Shown in pieces: positions 20,448 through 31,500 of a stretch of DNA of 64,000 nucleotides. The stretch is from Cryptosporidium bovis. Lineage: Eukaryota; Apicomplexa; Conoidasida; Eucoccidiorida; Cryptosporidiidae. The stretch's first letter is position 1. Every line of letters starts with the position of its first letter. Under the pieces are notes generated by a model. The model was given only the letters and a program-made list of their open reading frames with translations, made no database searches and was not told where the DNA came from. The stretch is from positions 310,001 to 374,000 of the forward strand of contig VHIT02000027.1 in NCBI GenBank assembly GCA_009768925.2. Direction: 5' to 3'. Made by a program: the position numbers and the translations under genes.

Positions 20448-21293
20448 TTATGGCATATTTAATGTCTTACTTTGGGCCTCTGTCCAAGCCTTTGCAATAG
20501 TTCTTTTCATTTCATCATCACCTTCCTCATACATTCTTCTCATTAAGTTTTGGATTCCGGACATTGGGTTCTCCATTGAAGAAGGATCAAGTCCCATTCC
20601 CCCTAATCCACCAGGCGAAGCGAATCCGCCACCCATATCATTTCCAATATTATCAGACTTCGATGACTTTTTCAGTGGACTATCTTTGTATGACAATCTT
20701 GGCCACTTCACACTGGAGTTAGCTTTTTTCAATGTTATTATAACCATGTCTTTCTTGACTTTGTGACTGCATTCCTTAGAAGTAATTTCGTCGTGAAGTT
20801 TAACAGTAAATATGTAGAATTTGTTGTCGAAATTTTTGACCAACAACTCAATGTTATCTTTACCAAATTTTAATTCCAAACAGTCTGGTTTACTCTGAAT
20901 TCCAAGCAATTCTATATATATCTTAACATTTTTCTCCGTTTGATCCCAGCTATACTTTGTAATAGGTGTGTAGGCCTCAATTGGAATTGTGTCATTTGCA
21001 GCAGTGTTATTATTGCTTCCGGAACTATGAGTTATTTTTCTATCTGAATGATCCATTTCATCGTAACTACTCTGCAAACCAGTGTTAGTAGTGTTGTTCA
21101 AAATGTTTGCACTGTTACTTCCGGTATTCTCAAAGTTTCTCCTGCCACTGTCAGATATTGACATATTTCTCTGTTTTTCCTCAAGTAACCTAATCTGGTT
21201 ACTCAAAATCATTTTAACGCCATCCCTCTTACACTGACTCTTTAAAGTCTTCAATTCATTTAAATCTCCCTGGATAATACTTATGTTACTCAT
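20448..21293 (-). CDS. CACYBP: Calcyclin-binding protein / Siah-interacting protein (CacyBP/SIP)
   Basis: 281 aa. Residues 1-50 form a charged helical N-terminus of the Siah-interacting type. A CS (p23/Sgt1-like) domain spans ~110-195 (ITKYSWDQTEKNVKIYIEL, FTVKLHDEI, VKKDMVIITLKK). The C-terminal SGS region ends NLMRRMYEEGDDEMKRTIAKAW, nearly the family consensus. In animals CacyBP bridges Siah1 and Skp1 in an SCF-like E3 complex and also acts with Hsp90-type chaperones. A Ser/Asn-rich linker separates the N-terminal helix and CS domain. It is somewhat longer than the human protein (228 aa) because of that linker. Confidence 0.9.
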   Translation of the reverse strand: MSNISIIQGDLNELKTLKSQCKRDGVKMILSNQIRLLEEKQRNMSISDSGRRNFENTGSNSANILNNTTNTGLQSSYDEMDHSDRKITHSSGSNNNTAANDTIPIEAYTPITKYSWDQTEKNVKIYIELLGIQSKPDCLELKFGKDNIELLVKNFDNKFYIFTVKLHDEITSKECSHKVKKDMVIITLKKANSSVKWPRLSYKDSPLKKSSKSDNIGNDMGGGFASPGGLGGMGLDPSSMENPMSGIQNLMRRMYEEGDDEMKRTIAKAWTEAQSKTLNMP

Positions 21294-22204
21294 CCTTTAT
21301 CTAATTCAAATCAATGCCAACAGAATAGATTTTCTTGTTTTGTCACCCAGTGTAACAAGAAACCACGAACCTATCGATAAAATGCTACCCACTGCGTACT
21401 GTTTGTCCTAACAAATTCTCCAGTACCAAGTTACTTTTTTTCAATACCTTATTCTCTTCTGAGACGGAATAATAACCTGTATATTTTGTCTCTATTGTTT
21501 GGCGCCAACTATTCTTTTTCTTGCTTATCAACAGGTTGATTTGCTGGTAGCTCAAAATGGGCGGTAGCCTAGAGTATAAAATTTGGTTGATCTAAACAAA
21601 AAGTGTGCATAGTTAAGAATAAGTATCTAATCGTTTTTTTAGATCTATTCCGTATTTTACATTTTAATCCATCACACTTCTAGTATAAATAGAATCGAGA
21701 CCGAAGACAATATGTAGATGAGGCTGTTGCTATTTCAGCAACCAATTGACGTGAATAATTAATTTTAATCATGAGACTTTATTTTTTTTATAGGAAACCT
21801 TGTTAAGTCTTTATTTCAAACACAGTAAGAACTCGTTTAAATGACAAATATTGACTTTTTATTTTTTGTTCGATGTTTTACATCATTAGAAAACCACCAA
21901 GGTATATATATTTGTTTCTTCATATACACTAAAGTGTAGATTTAATCAACTAAAGTATGCCTTTATGTACTCATTAAAAGTGAAATGATCTTCCAGCATA
22001 AAAGCCATTTGCTTATTGACCTATTTCACATATAATTGACGTGACTAATTGGATTTAAAAGACACACACTTTAGGATGTAAATGTATATAGTAAACAAAG
22101 AGCATAATAGTTAAAATAGTGAGTGATAATTAATAACATAATAAATAAGAAAGTGGTTAAAGAAATTACAATTAGAGAGAGAAAGATGATATATTAATTT
22201 CTTC
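21294..22204. other. Intergenic: promoter side of CacyBP, 3' side of eIF3k
   Basis: About 910 bases. Holds one strong E2F-like palindrome at 21498-21508. No ORF of note. Confidence 0.6.
21498..21508. promoter_or_regulatory. E2F/DP-like palindrome TTTGGCGCCAA
   Basis: Exact TTTGGCGC core, palindromic with TTGGCGCC on the other strand, about 205 bases upstream of the CacyBP ATG. Confidence 0.7.
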
Positions 22205-22897
22205 TTAAATACTGTTTAGTATAGTAAGATAGTTTCTAATGATATTCTCATTTGTCTCTAAAGGTTTATTTTTAGTAATATTTGATTCTATACTATTGTC
22301 AACTGGGTTTTCTAAGACCGGTATTTTGACGATTTCCCAAGATGGATCAGTAATCCAGTTGTTCTTCTCAATTATCTCCTTAATTTCAGTAGAATCCTTT
22401 GAGAAGTTAACTGACTCACTTAAAACCTGAATACTTATGCAACTATGGGAACAACCAATACTTTGAACAATGATATCACGTACAGAATTATAAAAATTGT
22501 CTATTCTTTCAACTTTGCTCCTTAAAGTACTATTATTTTTCAAGAGAGTCCACATATCAGAAAATCTACAACTTGTAAGAAGCTCGTTAAATTGAATTAT
22601 TTCTTTAATTGGAGGCTCGTTTTGTACTGGAAGTGAAATCTGATAAGTGCATGCCATAAAGTCTGGCGAAATTGGACCTCTTATCATTGAAAGTAATAGA
22701 ATATCTTGAACAATTTCTAAATCGACTCTATTTGGATGAATCGTATATAGGAGTAAGACTGCCAGGTTATTTACTAGACTGTATTGTCCTTTATTTACCT
22801 GGTCTCTAACGCAATTTTCGTACTTTTCCAAGAAGCATATGTCATATCTGGACGCGGAATTCAGTAATTTTTGAATCTCTGAATCTATTTCGGTCAT
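22205..22897 (-). CDS. EIF3K: Eukaryotic translation initiation factor 3 subunit K
   Basis: 230 aa, close to the human length (218). The HEAT-like N-terminal half has LEKYENCVRDQ and LVNNLAVLLLYTIHP, matching LEANLAVLKLYQFNP in animals. LLLSMIRGPISPDFMACTYQI follows, then the PCI/winged-helix part with LLTSCRFSDMWTLL and RDIIVQSIGCSH. eIF3k is a non-core, peripheral eIF3 subunit that pairs with eIF3l. The C-terminal tail (~195-230) is divergent and Asn-rich. It shares a divergent promoter with the Lifeguard gene. Confidence 0.88.
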   Translation of the reverse strand: MTEIDSEIQKLLNSASRYDICFLEKYENCVRDQVNKGQYSLVNNLAVLLLYTIHPNRVDLEIVQDILLLSMIRGPISPDFMACTYQISLPVQNEPPIKEIIQFNELLTSCRFSDMWTLLKNNSTLRSKVERIDNFYNSVRDIIVQSIGCSHSCISIQVLSESVNFSKDSTEIKEIIEKNNWITDPSWEIVKIPVLENPVDNSIESNITKNKPLETNENIIRNYLTILNSI

Positions 22898-23977
22898 TCT
22901 TTTAATAATTTATTAATAACCCTATATATCTGTACACTAACTGTGTATTTTTCTATGTTTCCAGTACACGCCCTACTATTCTTGTGGTAAAGCAGAACTT
23001 CTTTTAATGAACAAACAAGTTGTTTTGTCCCTTCGGTCTTGAAATATAAATTGAACTTGAAATCAAACAGTTATAAAAGCTCGTTATTATTGTCAATTTG
23101 ATGCTACTTATTGCTGCTATACAGAATAAAACCCTCTCTTTAAGCAATATTAAGCATTAATGTGCTATTCTTATTTTCCTCGTCTAATAATGAAATCATT
23201 CACTGTTTCACAAAAACTAGGCACTGGCGGCGGTATACAAAACTCTAACGTACCGCCTCCACTAGTCATAATGAACATTTTATTTCAATATCTACATTGA
23301 TTAAAAGGTGAAAATTTCACATTGCTTACATTATAGAAAGTTAACGGACTTAAAACAAAATATCTATTAATTAAAAAAACTTAAAGAAAACAAAATAAAA
23401 AGTGTATCTAATCTATACTATTTTAACCAATTCCCACAACGGCAAGAATAAAAACTGATCACTAAGATGCAACCCACAAATATATATGTATATCAATACG
23501 CCTCTACTCCCACTTATCTTAATGGGTAAATTGTCTGTGTAACATTTTTGCCCAAGATTATATTTTTTATTTTAAAAAAATAATTCTAAACAATGTATTG
23601 TCTTTTATATAACCTGTTTATTTCACAAATAAATAATGCATGGCGCCTCTTGGTAATATTGAGGGCAATGGCGGGAAATTTATATAGACTTACATGAATT
23701 ACAGGATAGAAATTTTTCCAATAAATTGAGTTTATGATACTAAAGTGAAGCGAATTGGTAAATTAGGTATTTTTGAGGTGAATTTTGAATATTTTTTTGG
23801 GAAAATAGCAACTTTATGTACAGTGGCTTATATTTACCTCTAAAGTAACAGTTTGAGTTATCATTGGATTTACTCACTTGTATTATTTGAATAAATCATA
23901 TCAGTTAAATTGCTAAAGGAGACAAACACTGCCTTTTGTGCCTTAATAATTTGGGAATCGAGTGAAAGAGTATAATA
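22898..23977. other. Divergent intergenic region between eIF3k and Lifeguard protein
   Basis: About 1.08 kb. Two E2F-type sites cluster at 23641-23678, roughly 300 bases from the Lifeguard ATG. No gene seen. Confidence 0.6.
23641..23678. promoter_or_regulatory. Pair of E2F-type sites TGGCGCC and TGGCGGGAAA
   Basis: TGGCGCC at 23641-23647 and TGGCGGGAAA at 23669-23678; the latter is the reverse complement of the classical TTTCCCGCC E2F site. TGCA directly precedes the first site, forming TGCATGG. Confidence 0.65.
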
Positions 23978-24730
23978 ATGCAGACATCATATTATCAAGA
24001 TTGTGAAAATGATGATTTGGATGGTTTAGAAGGGCAGTATGGGGAATATTCATTAAACTTGAGAATGGGTTTTATTAGAAGGGTTTATGGCTTGATTTTA
24101 TTTCAAATCCTTGTAGACATTGCTTTGACATCCATATTTATCTATTACAAACCTCAAATATTCTCATTCTTATTGGAAAATAAGCTGTTGCTTTCTGCAC
24201 CATTAACTATAATGTTTTTAACTATGATTTTGCACTTTATTTCGTACTTCGTTCCAAGTTTATTAACGAGTTATCCAGCAAATATGATATTTTTCATGGC
24301 AGTAACAATATTTGAGGCATTTACTATTGCATTCTTCTGCTTCCTTGTGAACCAGAGATACATACTATTGGCGCTGGTGATTACTTCTGTATCGGTTATT
24401 GGTCTTACAATATTTGCATTCCAAACAAAGCATGATTTTACATCATACTACATGTACATTTTCTATGGTATTATTGCCCTCTTTGTATTTTCATTAATCT
24501 ACCTTTTCTTCCCGACTTCAAGGATAGTCGAACTTATTATATCACCTATTGGTGCTATATTCTTCTCATTTTCTCTTGTTTCGACGACACAGTCTGTAAT
24601 AGGTGATAAAAAGAATGTTTTCTATGAAGATAGCTATGTCTCAGCAGCATTGACAATACATAGCCAAATTATCAATATCTTTATTTATGTACTTAGATTT
24701 ATAATGGCAATAAATCAAGATACTAGATGA
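23978..24730 (+). CDS. BAX inhibitor-1 / Lifeguard (TMBIM) family membrane protein
   Basis: 250 aa. About seven hydrophobic helices follow a short acidic N-terminus. RMGFIRRVYGLILFQI matches the family R-x-F-I-R-K-V-Y start, and the ending LTIHSQIINIFIYVLRF corresponds to the LYLDIINLFLYILRI C-terminal helix. Lifeguard proteins sit in ER or Golgi membranes, leak Ca2+ and moderate cell death. The usual C-terminal acidic pair of the pore region is less obvious here. Length is typical. Confidence 0.88.
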   Translation: MQTSYYQDCENDDLDGLEGQYGEYSLNLRMGFIRRVYGLILFQILVDIALTSIFIYYKPQIFSFLLENKLLLSAPLTIMFLTMILHFISYFVPSLLTSYPANMIFFMAVTIFEAFTIAFFCFLVNQRYILLALVITSVSVIGLTIFAFQTKHDFTSYYMYIFYGIIALFVFSLIYLFFPTSRIVELIISPIGAIFFSFSLVSTTQSVIGDKKNVFYEDSYVSAALTIHSQIINIFIYVLRFIMAINQDTR

Positions 24731-25523
24731 ATAATTCCGTGATATTTTAGAGATTTAACAATTATATTAAAATAATTTGTAGCTAAAACATATAGTACTA
24801 CTTATATATAGAGTTTTCCACATTTCATCAGCGAGATTTTGGTTGTTTTTGCTTAAGTATAAAGAAACCACCACTTAATTGGATGTCTAAGCCATCCCGG
24901 TATTTTGATTATTTTTTTGTAGATAAATAAGATTAGGTGTACTTTTAGAGAGGCTTGAGTTAGTGGAAGCTGACATGTGGGGACACTAATTCTAGAGGTG
25001 GCGTTAAAATCAAATTGTTTTACCTAGAGAGGGGGAGGGTCACACCATAAAATTTGAAGAATTACAGTAAAGAAAATATTATATTGAATTATTCATTTTA
25101 CTCATTTTCCCACTTGTTACAGCTTTTTTGTTTTCTTTTCTAGTTGCATTTAGGACAAAAAATTTTACTCTGGCGCCATAGAACTAACGTTGTGTGTTAC
25201 CGCCATTATTACCAAGCCATCTTTTCTCGCTGTGAAAGAGTTCTACTTATTTCCTTAATACTAGCCGAAGATTCGGATAGGATTTGTGATTTAAAGAGCC
25301 TCAATTAATTGATTTATTTTGAGCTCTTTAAAGGTAGTATATTAGTTTTAGTCCCTATATATTAGGTCTTTCAGAAGTTTTTTTCTGTACTCTTTCAGTC
25401 GATATTACTTACTGTGGAAACTACCAGTAAATTTGTACTTTTTAACCTTTTCTACAAAGGAATAAGTATTAAGGCAGATAAACAAAACTAGATTAAAAGA
25501 GTCTTTTTAAATTAAAATGATAA
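24731..25523. other. Intergenic region before the proline-rich membrane gene
   Basis: About 790 bases. Contains a purine-rich G tract (GAGAGGGGGAGGG near 25027) and the E2F-like site at 25171-25178. No ORF of note. Confidence 0.6.
25171..25178. promoter_or_regulatory. E2F/DP-like site TGGCGCCA
   Basis: Perfect 8-bp palindrome about 350 bases upstream of the ATG at 25524. Confidence 0.65.
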
Positions 25524-26318
25524 ATGAGTGAACTTGAAGTATATAACACAAATACAGCCGTTGATGGCGATTCTGGAACAGTTATTACAACTAATGTAAG
25601 TTTAAATGTCAGTGATTTATCTAAATGAATTATGTTTAACTTTAATTAATCCACTCGTTGTTTTTTAATAAAGGATGGAGAGGTACCACTTTGGGCAATT
25701 GTTACTACGGCAGTTTTATCATCACTAGTGGTCTGTGCTTTGATTGCATTTGTTATAATTTATTTTAGGGAGAGGGAAAGAACAAAAACAAGGGAGAGAA
25801 TTGAAAGACAATTTAGAATAGCAGAATCAAAAAAGTTGAAAAGGTATTTACAGGTGTTGAGAGAAAGAATGATGACTAGAAACCATAACACACAGCAAAA
25901 TGTTAATCCCAATCAAGTTTTATCCGCAAATTCTGGGTATATAGGTAATCCCACAATGGTCTACCCACCCTCCCCACCTCCACTATTTCCTCAAGCTCCA
26001 CCACCTCCTCCGGGGCACGGATATCCGGTCCCTCCTCAAGGTCAAATTAAACAACCTCTATATAATAATCCTCAAGGGCTAGCATTCCCTCCCATTATTC
26101 CCACTCAAGGTCAACAAACTCGTTATATGGCGCAAAATCCACTTCCAGTTCAATCAAACCTAAATTTACAGACTAATAATCATATGGATAGCAATATTAA
26201 ATATGGAACAATGTCCTTAAATATTAATGATCCATCTCTGATTCCGGAAGGACCACCTCCCATTCCTCCACCAGGTTTTGTAACTGTTCCTATTGTATTA
26301 TCTTCACAGAACGAATAA
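25524..26318 (+). CDS. Single-pass membrane protein with proline-rich cytosolic tail, two exons
   Basis: 238 aa after splicing: exon 1 25524-25595 (24 codons, MSELEVYNTNTAVDGDSG...), exon 2 25674-26318. The N-terminus is short and polar and lacks a signal peptide. One helix spans ~29-52 (LWAIVTTAVLSSLVVCALIA, then FVIIYF). A basic RERERTKTRERIERQF juxtamembrane stretch predicts that the C-terminus is cytosolic (type III topology). The tail is Pro/Gln/Asn-rich, with PPSPPPLFP, PPPPPG and PPPIPPPGF motifs that could bind SH3, WW or profilin-type partners. The frame has no early ATG without exon 1; it would begin inside the helix. The family is not recognised. Confidence 0.7.
25596..25673 (+). 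other. Intron of the proline-rich membrane gene (78 nt)
   Basis: GTAAGT donor and TTAATAAAG acceptor; phase 0. Splicing joins ...VITTN to DGEVPLWAIV and completes the transmembrane helix. Confidence 0.85.
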
Positions 26319-27130
26319 CAGTGGAACAAGTTTGTTTCGGGTTCTGCTTTTTATTAGTTTGTGCGTAAAGTTATATTAAGTTATTCTCATATATACCGTT
26401 CTCATATTAATCAAGTTTTTTGTGCTTTAATATTTATTAGATTTGATGTCATGGAGTGTCTGTACCCACTTCCAAGCGACTCCCCATCTTGTTGTTTCTA
26501 GTGAATATATAGGAGTATAAGTATGCGATTAATTTGTGGGTTAATATATTATTCTAATTTGTCCACATGCAAATTTGTCAGAATTTGAATATTCAATACC
26601 GATATATTGTTACTAATGGCGGCAAAAATATTACAGAAAAGGTCAAAATGTGCATGCAACAGCAAAAAATAGTGAAGATTTGTCATTTGGCATTTTTTTC
26701 CTAAAATAACACATAATATGATAATTTAAGCCTCTAAGGTGCACTGGCTTGGAGGCTTATTGTCAGTTTTTTGTTAAATTTGTATTCAATTAAAACTTGT
26801 TTTAGTGGGATAAAGTATAATTAAACCAGCTTTATTAAAAAAGAAAAAATTAAACAATTAAAGGTTTGAACTTGTATGTGAATGACTCAGTTAAAAATTT
26901 ATATCTTAATTAATTGACAATTGAAATATTTAAGTTCTAACTTAAGAATTAAATATATCCATAAAGGTAGAAAGCCAAGCACTAATTAAAATAACTTTGG
27001 TGTAAAATAGGTGACTATATTCTCAAAAGCAAATATTGAAAGGGCGGAGAATAATTGTTTTAACTTGTTCAAAGAAATTAAATAAACTATAATTGTTGCA
27101 AAAGGTAATTAACTATAACACAATCGTATT
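26319..27130. other. Intergenic: upstream region of the cyclin gene
   Basis: About 810 bases. A patch of higher GC lies at about 26446-26505, and a TGCATGCA box at 26651-26658. No ORF. Confidence 0.6.
26651..26658. promoter_or_regulatory. AP2-type box TGCATGCA
   Basis: Perfect palindrome about 475 bases upstream of the cyclin ATG; matches the conserved ApiAP2 target TGCATGCA. Confidence 0.55.
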
Positions 27131-28147
27131 ATGAATATATCTAAAAGGACTAAGAAGGCACAAAAAGAAGATAGATATAGAAATAGTGATAACATAGGAA
27201 ACAACGGTAAATTAAACAAAACTAATGATCTCAAAAAGCCTATAATAGGTAACAATGAGATACAAAAAAGTAATAATATAAATAAGCTGTTTGAGTGGAG
27301 AAATAATTATAATAAAAAATTAATAGAATGTGGATTGAATATTGTATGTAGAGTAATTGTGCTTGATTGGTTAATAGGTGTTCACAGGAAATTTCAATTT
27401 AGACCGGCAACTATTCACATTGGAATAGCACTATTTGATAGGTTTATAGAGAAAAATAGCAATTGTAAGCTCATTAACTGCGATAATTTGCAATTAGTGG
27501 GAGCAACTTGTTTGCATATAGCATCAAAATATGAGGATATAAATCCAGCAGTTTTGCTTGATTATTGTATAATGAGTAACTCTGAATTTAAACCAAGTGA
27601 TATGATAAATATGGAAGCAGAAATACTAAATACATTGCAATTCAAAATATCTGATGAAAAAACGATTGCTGATTATTTGGATCCGTTTTTCAATGATGAA
27701 TTCATAAGAAAAGCAGATAAAAAGAAACTTCCAAAATATTTTTATTCAAGTGCAATGTATATTTCAGAATTAACATTACTACATCAAACTATTACATTCG
27801 TAAATCCTAAACTACTTTCCGCCTCAATATTGATATTATTGTGTATAATATTTGAAAAAGAGGAGAAAAGTAATGAAAATTTAGATGTGTTAAAGGAATT
27901 CAAATGCAAAGTAAAAAAATATTCAAAAATTAATTACTTAGTTGATGATGTTAAATTAATTATCAAGTACTTGATTGGAATTTTAAATGAACAATTTTTT
28001 TTAGAAAGAAAATACATAACTAATAATGAAAAATTAATTGAACTTAATTCAGAGGAGTTGTCATTTATTTATTTGAAGGATCTAACAAATAAATGGAGAA
28101 ACTCTTATAGTTATTTATGTAATAGCTTTATTAATATAAAGTCATGA
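27131..28147 (+). CDS. A/B-type cyclin
   Basis: 338 aa. The cyclin box at ~55-185 begins CRVIVLDWLIGVHRKFQFRP, corresponding to the MRAIL helix (M-R-x-I-L-x-DWL) with Arg and the DWL retained. It continues LQLVGATCLHIASKYEDINP, matching the KYEE/ED core, then MEAEILNTLQFKIS. The second box (~190-300) is divergent. Lys and Glu positions that contact a CDK are present. No destruction box is evident in the short basic N-terminus. Likely a CDK partner in the cell cycle or schizogony; the exact class (A, B or apicomplexan CYC) is not certain. Confidence 0.85.
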   Translation: MNISKRTKKAQKEDRYRNSDNIGNNGKLNKTNDLKKPIIGNNEIQKSNNINKLFEWRNNYNKKLIECGLNIVCRVIVLDWLIGVHRKFQFRPATIHIGIALFDRFIEKNSNCKLINCDNLQLVGATCLHIASKYEDINPAVLLDYCIMSNSEFKPSDMINMEAEILNTLQFKISDEKTIADYLDPFFNDEFIRKADKKKLPKYFYSSAMYISELTLLHQTITFVNPKLLSASILILLCIIFEKEEKSNENLDVLKEFKCKVKKYSKINYLVDDVKLIIKYLIGILNEQFFLERKYITNNEKLIELNSEELSFIYLKDLTNKWRNSYSYLCNSFINIKS

Positions 28148-28592
28148 TAAATTAGTAGTTCTTTTCAAAAGAAAAAAACCAAATAATTAGTGATCAAAAT
28201 TAAGAATTTAGTATCAATTCTAACTTTTTTCTACAAATAAAGAGTAATTCATTGTTTTAAGATCACTTACTTTTGCATATAATGATAATGAACAATGATT
28301 ATTTGTCATAATATTTATTGTCCTGGGCTACTTAAATACTGATTAATATTGGCGGAAAGAATAAAGGTAAATAATTACTTATTTGGAGTTTCATGGAAAA
28401 CTGGTAAATTGTGATATAAATTGTATAGAAAAAGAAATAATAATCTTTTAACTATTAGAGAAAGTTCAGAAATACAAAGTATTCTAATGGGAATATTGTG
28501 TAATAGAGCGTCGCGATAAAAGGAAATTAGCAATATAATATTAATTATTTTTTAAAAAAATAATAAAAATAGTTTAAAATCGAATGATTTAG
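28148..28592. other. Intergenic region between cyclin and HIRA-like genes
   Basis: About 445 AT-rich bases with an E2F-like site at 28349-28358. Confidence 0.6.
28349..28358. promoter_or_regulatory. E2F-like site TTGGCGGAAA
   Basis: Reverse complement TTTCCGCCAA matches the E2F core with one change. It is 235 bases upstream of the HIRA-like ATG. Confidence 0.45.
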
Positions 28593-31500
28593 ATGAAAAT
28601 AGAAAAAGTAGATAATATTAAAGCCCCTGGAGACGGAATCCTTTCAGTTTCGTTTCAACCACATCCAATAGATCACAAATGGAATTTTGAAAGGATATCA
28701 ATATGTGGTGAAAAGGGGGTTTCAATATGGTCATTTGATTATAATGGCAATCATCGCAAACTATCCTTTATTGAGAGCATTACAAATTCAATAATTAAAT
28801 TGTGTAGATGGAGCAGCGATGGGAAATATTTAGCAGTAGTAGATATGGAGCAAGTATCAATATACTATAAAAATGATGAAAATACATGTTATAGCAGTAA
28901 TAATTTCAAGAGTTATAACTCAAGAAACGATGATGAAACAGTGATATCAGATGATAAATCGGAGCAACCACTAGAGAACTGGGCAATATATACCTCCTTT
29001 CCAAGTAGTGATATAAATGAATGTACAGATATATGTTGGCTTAAAGGGTCTAAAATACTTATAAATGGGACTGTTTCTGGAAACTTATTAGTTTATAATA
29101 TAGAAGAAAAGTGTCAATCTTGTAATCTTTTTGTAAAAGATATTATTGAAATGGGATTGAAAAATAGAAACATTAAACAAAATGTTCACGAAGTAGGTCA
29201 TGTATCTGGTTTAAATACAGACAATAGAGGATTATTTTTAGCATGTCAAATGAGTAACAAGAGACTGTATATATTCGAGATAATGTATAATTACAAGGAA
29301 AATGATAAAAAGAATTTTTCTAAAAGAAACTGTATACAATTATCATACTTATTAGAAGAGGACAGATTAATATCAAATTCACCGTGTATTTTTACATTTA
29401 TAAGAAGACCTATATTTGATCCAGTAACATGTTTAATTGGTTGTCCATATGGTGAAGTTAGAACTTCTTATTTCTCATGTTTATACCCATTTAGAGATGT
29501 ATCTGATAGTTATCCATTTGGATGGATGAAATTAAAAAAAAATTCAAATAATAATTCTGATAAAATGGAAGATGTATGGAGCCTAAATAGTATAAGTAAT
29601 ATATCATCAATTAATGGTAAATTGGAATTTCCAGAAGCTTATAGACTAAGAGGTCATCAAAGAAGAATAAGATTATTTGAATTTTCATCAACAATTATAA
29701 CGGGAAATGATGAATTGTTTACTTTTTGTGCACAAAGTTCACAAGATGGATCAGTTAGTTTCTGGAAGGTGATATATGACTTAAGTAATGTCGACAAAAT
29801 TAAGTCAATTGAATGTTTTTTGGTTTTATCCAATTTTATGGATGAACAAGCGAGTGTAACTGGCATATCATTTAATAATATGAATAATACAATATTAATA
29901 GGTTCAGATGACAATAAATTAACATTAATTAACTTTGAATTTGATGAGTTTTCATTATTAAAATCATCAATAATAAATTCTTCAAATATATATGACTCTA
30001 ATTGGAACGTTTGGAACTATGATTACATACCAGAAAAACCTTCAGTAGACATATTAAATAGTACAATTAATCAGAACGACATTCAAGATAATACACAAAA
30101 GGTAAAAGTACCGATAATAACAGTAAATGAAATAATAAAACATCAAGAAAGAACAGAGGAATCAAAAATTACAAGTAAAGGTACAAAAATAAGGAGAATA
30201 CAACCAATAAATTTATCATTGATACAAAAAAATGAAGATACTTCCTCAACAATACATAATAATGGTAATGTGGAAAATGAAGTTAATAAAAGTAATGAAG
30301 ATGATATTGATATTGTTAAGACGACTAATTACGGTCTGAAAATAACAAATAATGATGATAAAAGAAATGGTATTAGTGAAGATGTACTTTCAAATATTGA
30401 TGAAAACACTAAAATTAATAGTAATATCGATTCTTCTGAAATACAAATAAACAATAGTGTAAATGCGAATAATAAATACAAGGAAAATAATTCAAATAAC
30501 GATTTAAACACAAATAATAACACAGGAACTTGCAAGGATTCATTAAAGTTATTGGAAAAATCAAGCGATGAAAGTAACAATAACGACATTAATGTTGATT
30601 TCTATTTAGGTTTATTTATGAGAGAATGGGTAAATAATATAAAGTATCCAAAAAGGTTGTCTGTAAATTTCGATACTATAATAGATGAAAAAACATATAA
30701 GATGTGTATATTTGTTGATAACAGAAAAGTTTTAGAAAACATAAATAAAAGCAGAGAAATAAAGACAGAAATTATATGTGTCAAACAAGAAAAAAACAAT
30801 AATGATGATACTTTAGATAACATAAAAAAAGATGTACAGTGGTTTAAACCGATAAGTAATAACAATATTGTCACAAATTTAATAAGAATAAGGGATATAT
30901 TACTAATTTTTTATTCGAACTATGTTGATAAAAACAATAGCTTATTTATTAATACAAATATAGATATATTAAATGCCAAGACTGGAACAAATATAATTAC
31001 AGGAATAACGATACCATATGTATTAAAATTAACATTATGTAGTAGCTTAGATATGATATTGTTGGTGACAATAAATGGCAAGTTAAAATTACTTGAATTA
31101 CCATCGACAACAACATGTAATTATAAAAGTGTTCAAATAAACATTGATTGGATACTGGATGCAGATTGGTCATATTTAAATAATTCCAAATTGAGCAGAG
31201 TTGATTTGTTTTCACATAAAAATAGAAATATTGATGTGTTTCGAAAAAACACTAGTAGCGACATTATTAAAAGACCAACTATTGTATTGTATTATGATGA
31301 TGGAAAAGTATTTACATACTCATTCAGTTTGTCAAATTTTATTAGAATAGACGATTTACAATATTATAAATCAGATTATTGGTCGATGATTTTTCAAAAA
31401 ACAGCATTGGAATATACAAAAAATGGTGATAAAAGATTCTCAATAATTGAAGATTTATCGGTATCAGCTTCTGATGAATATGACGAATATGAAAGTGAAG

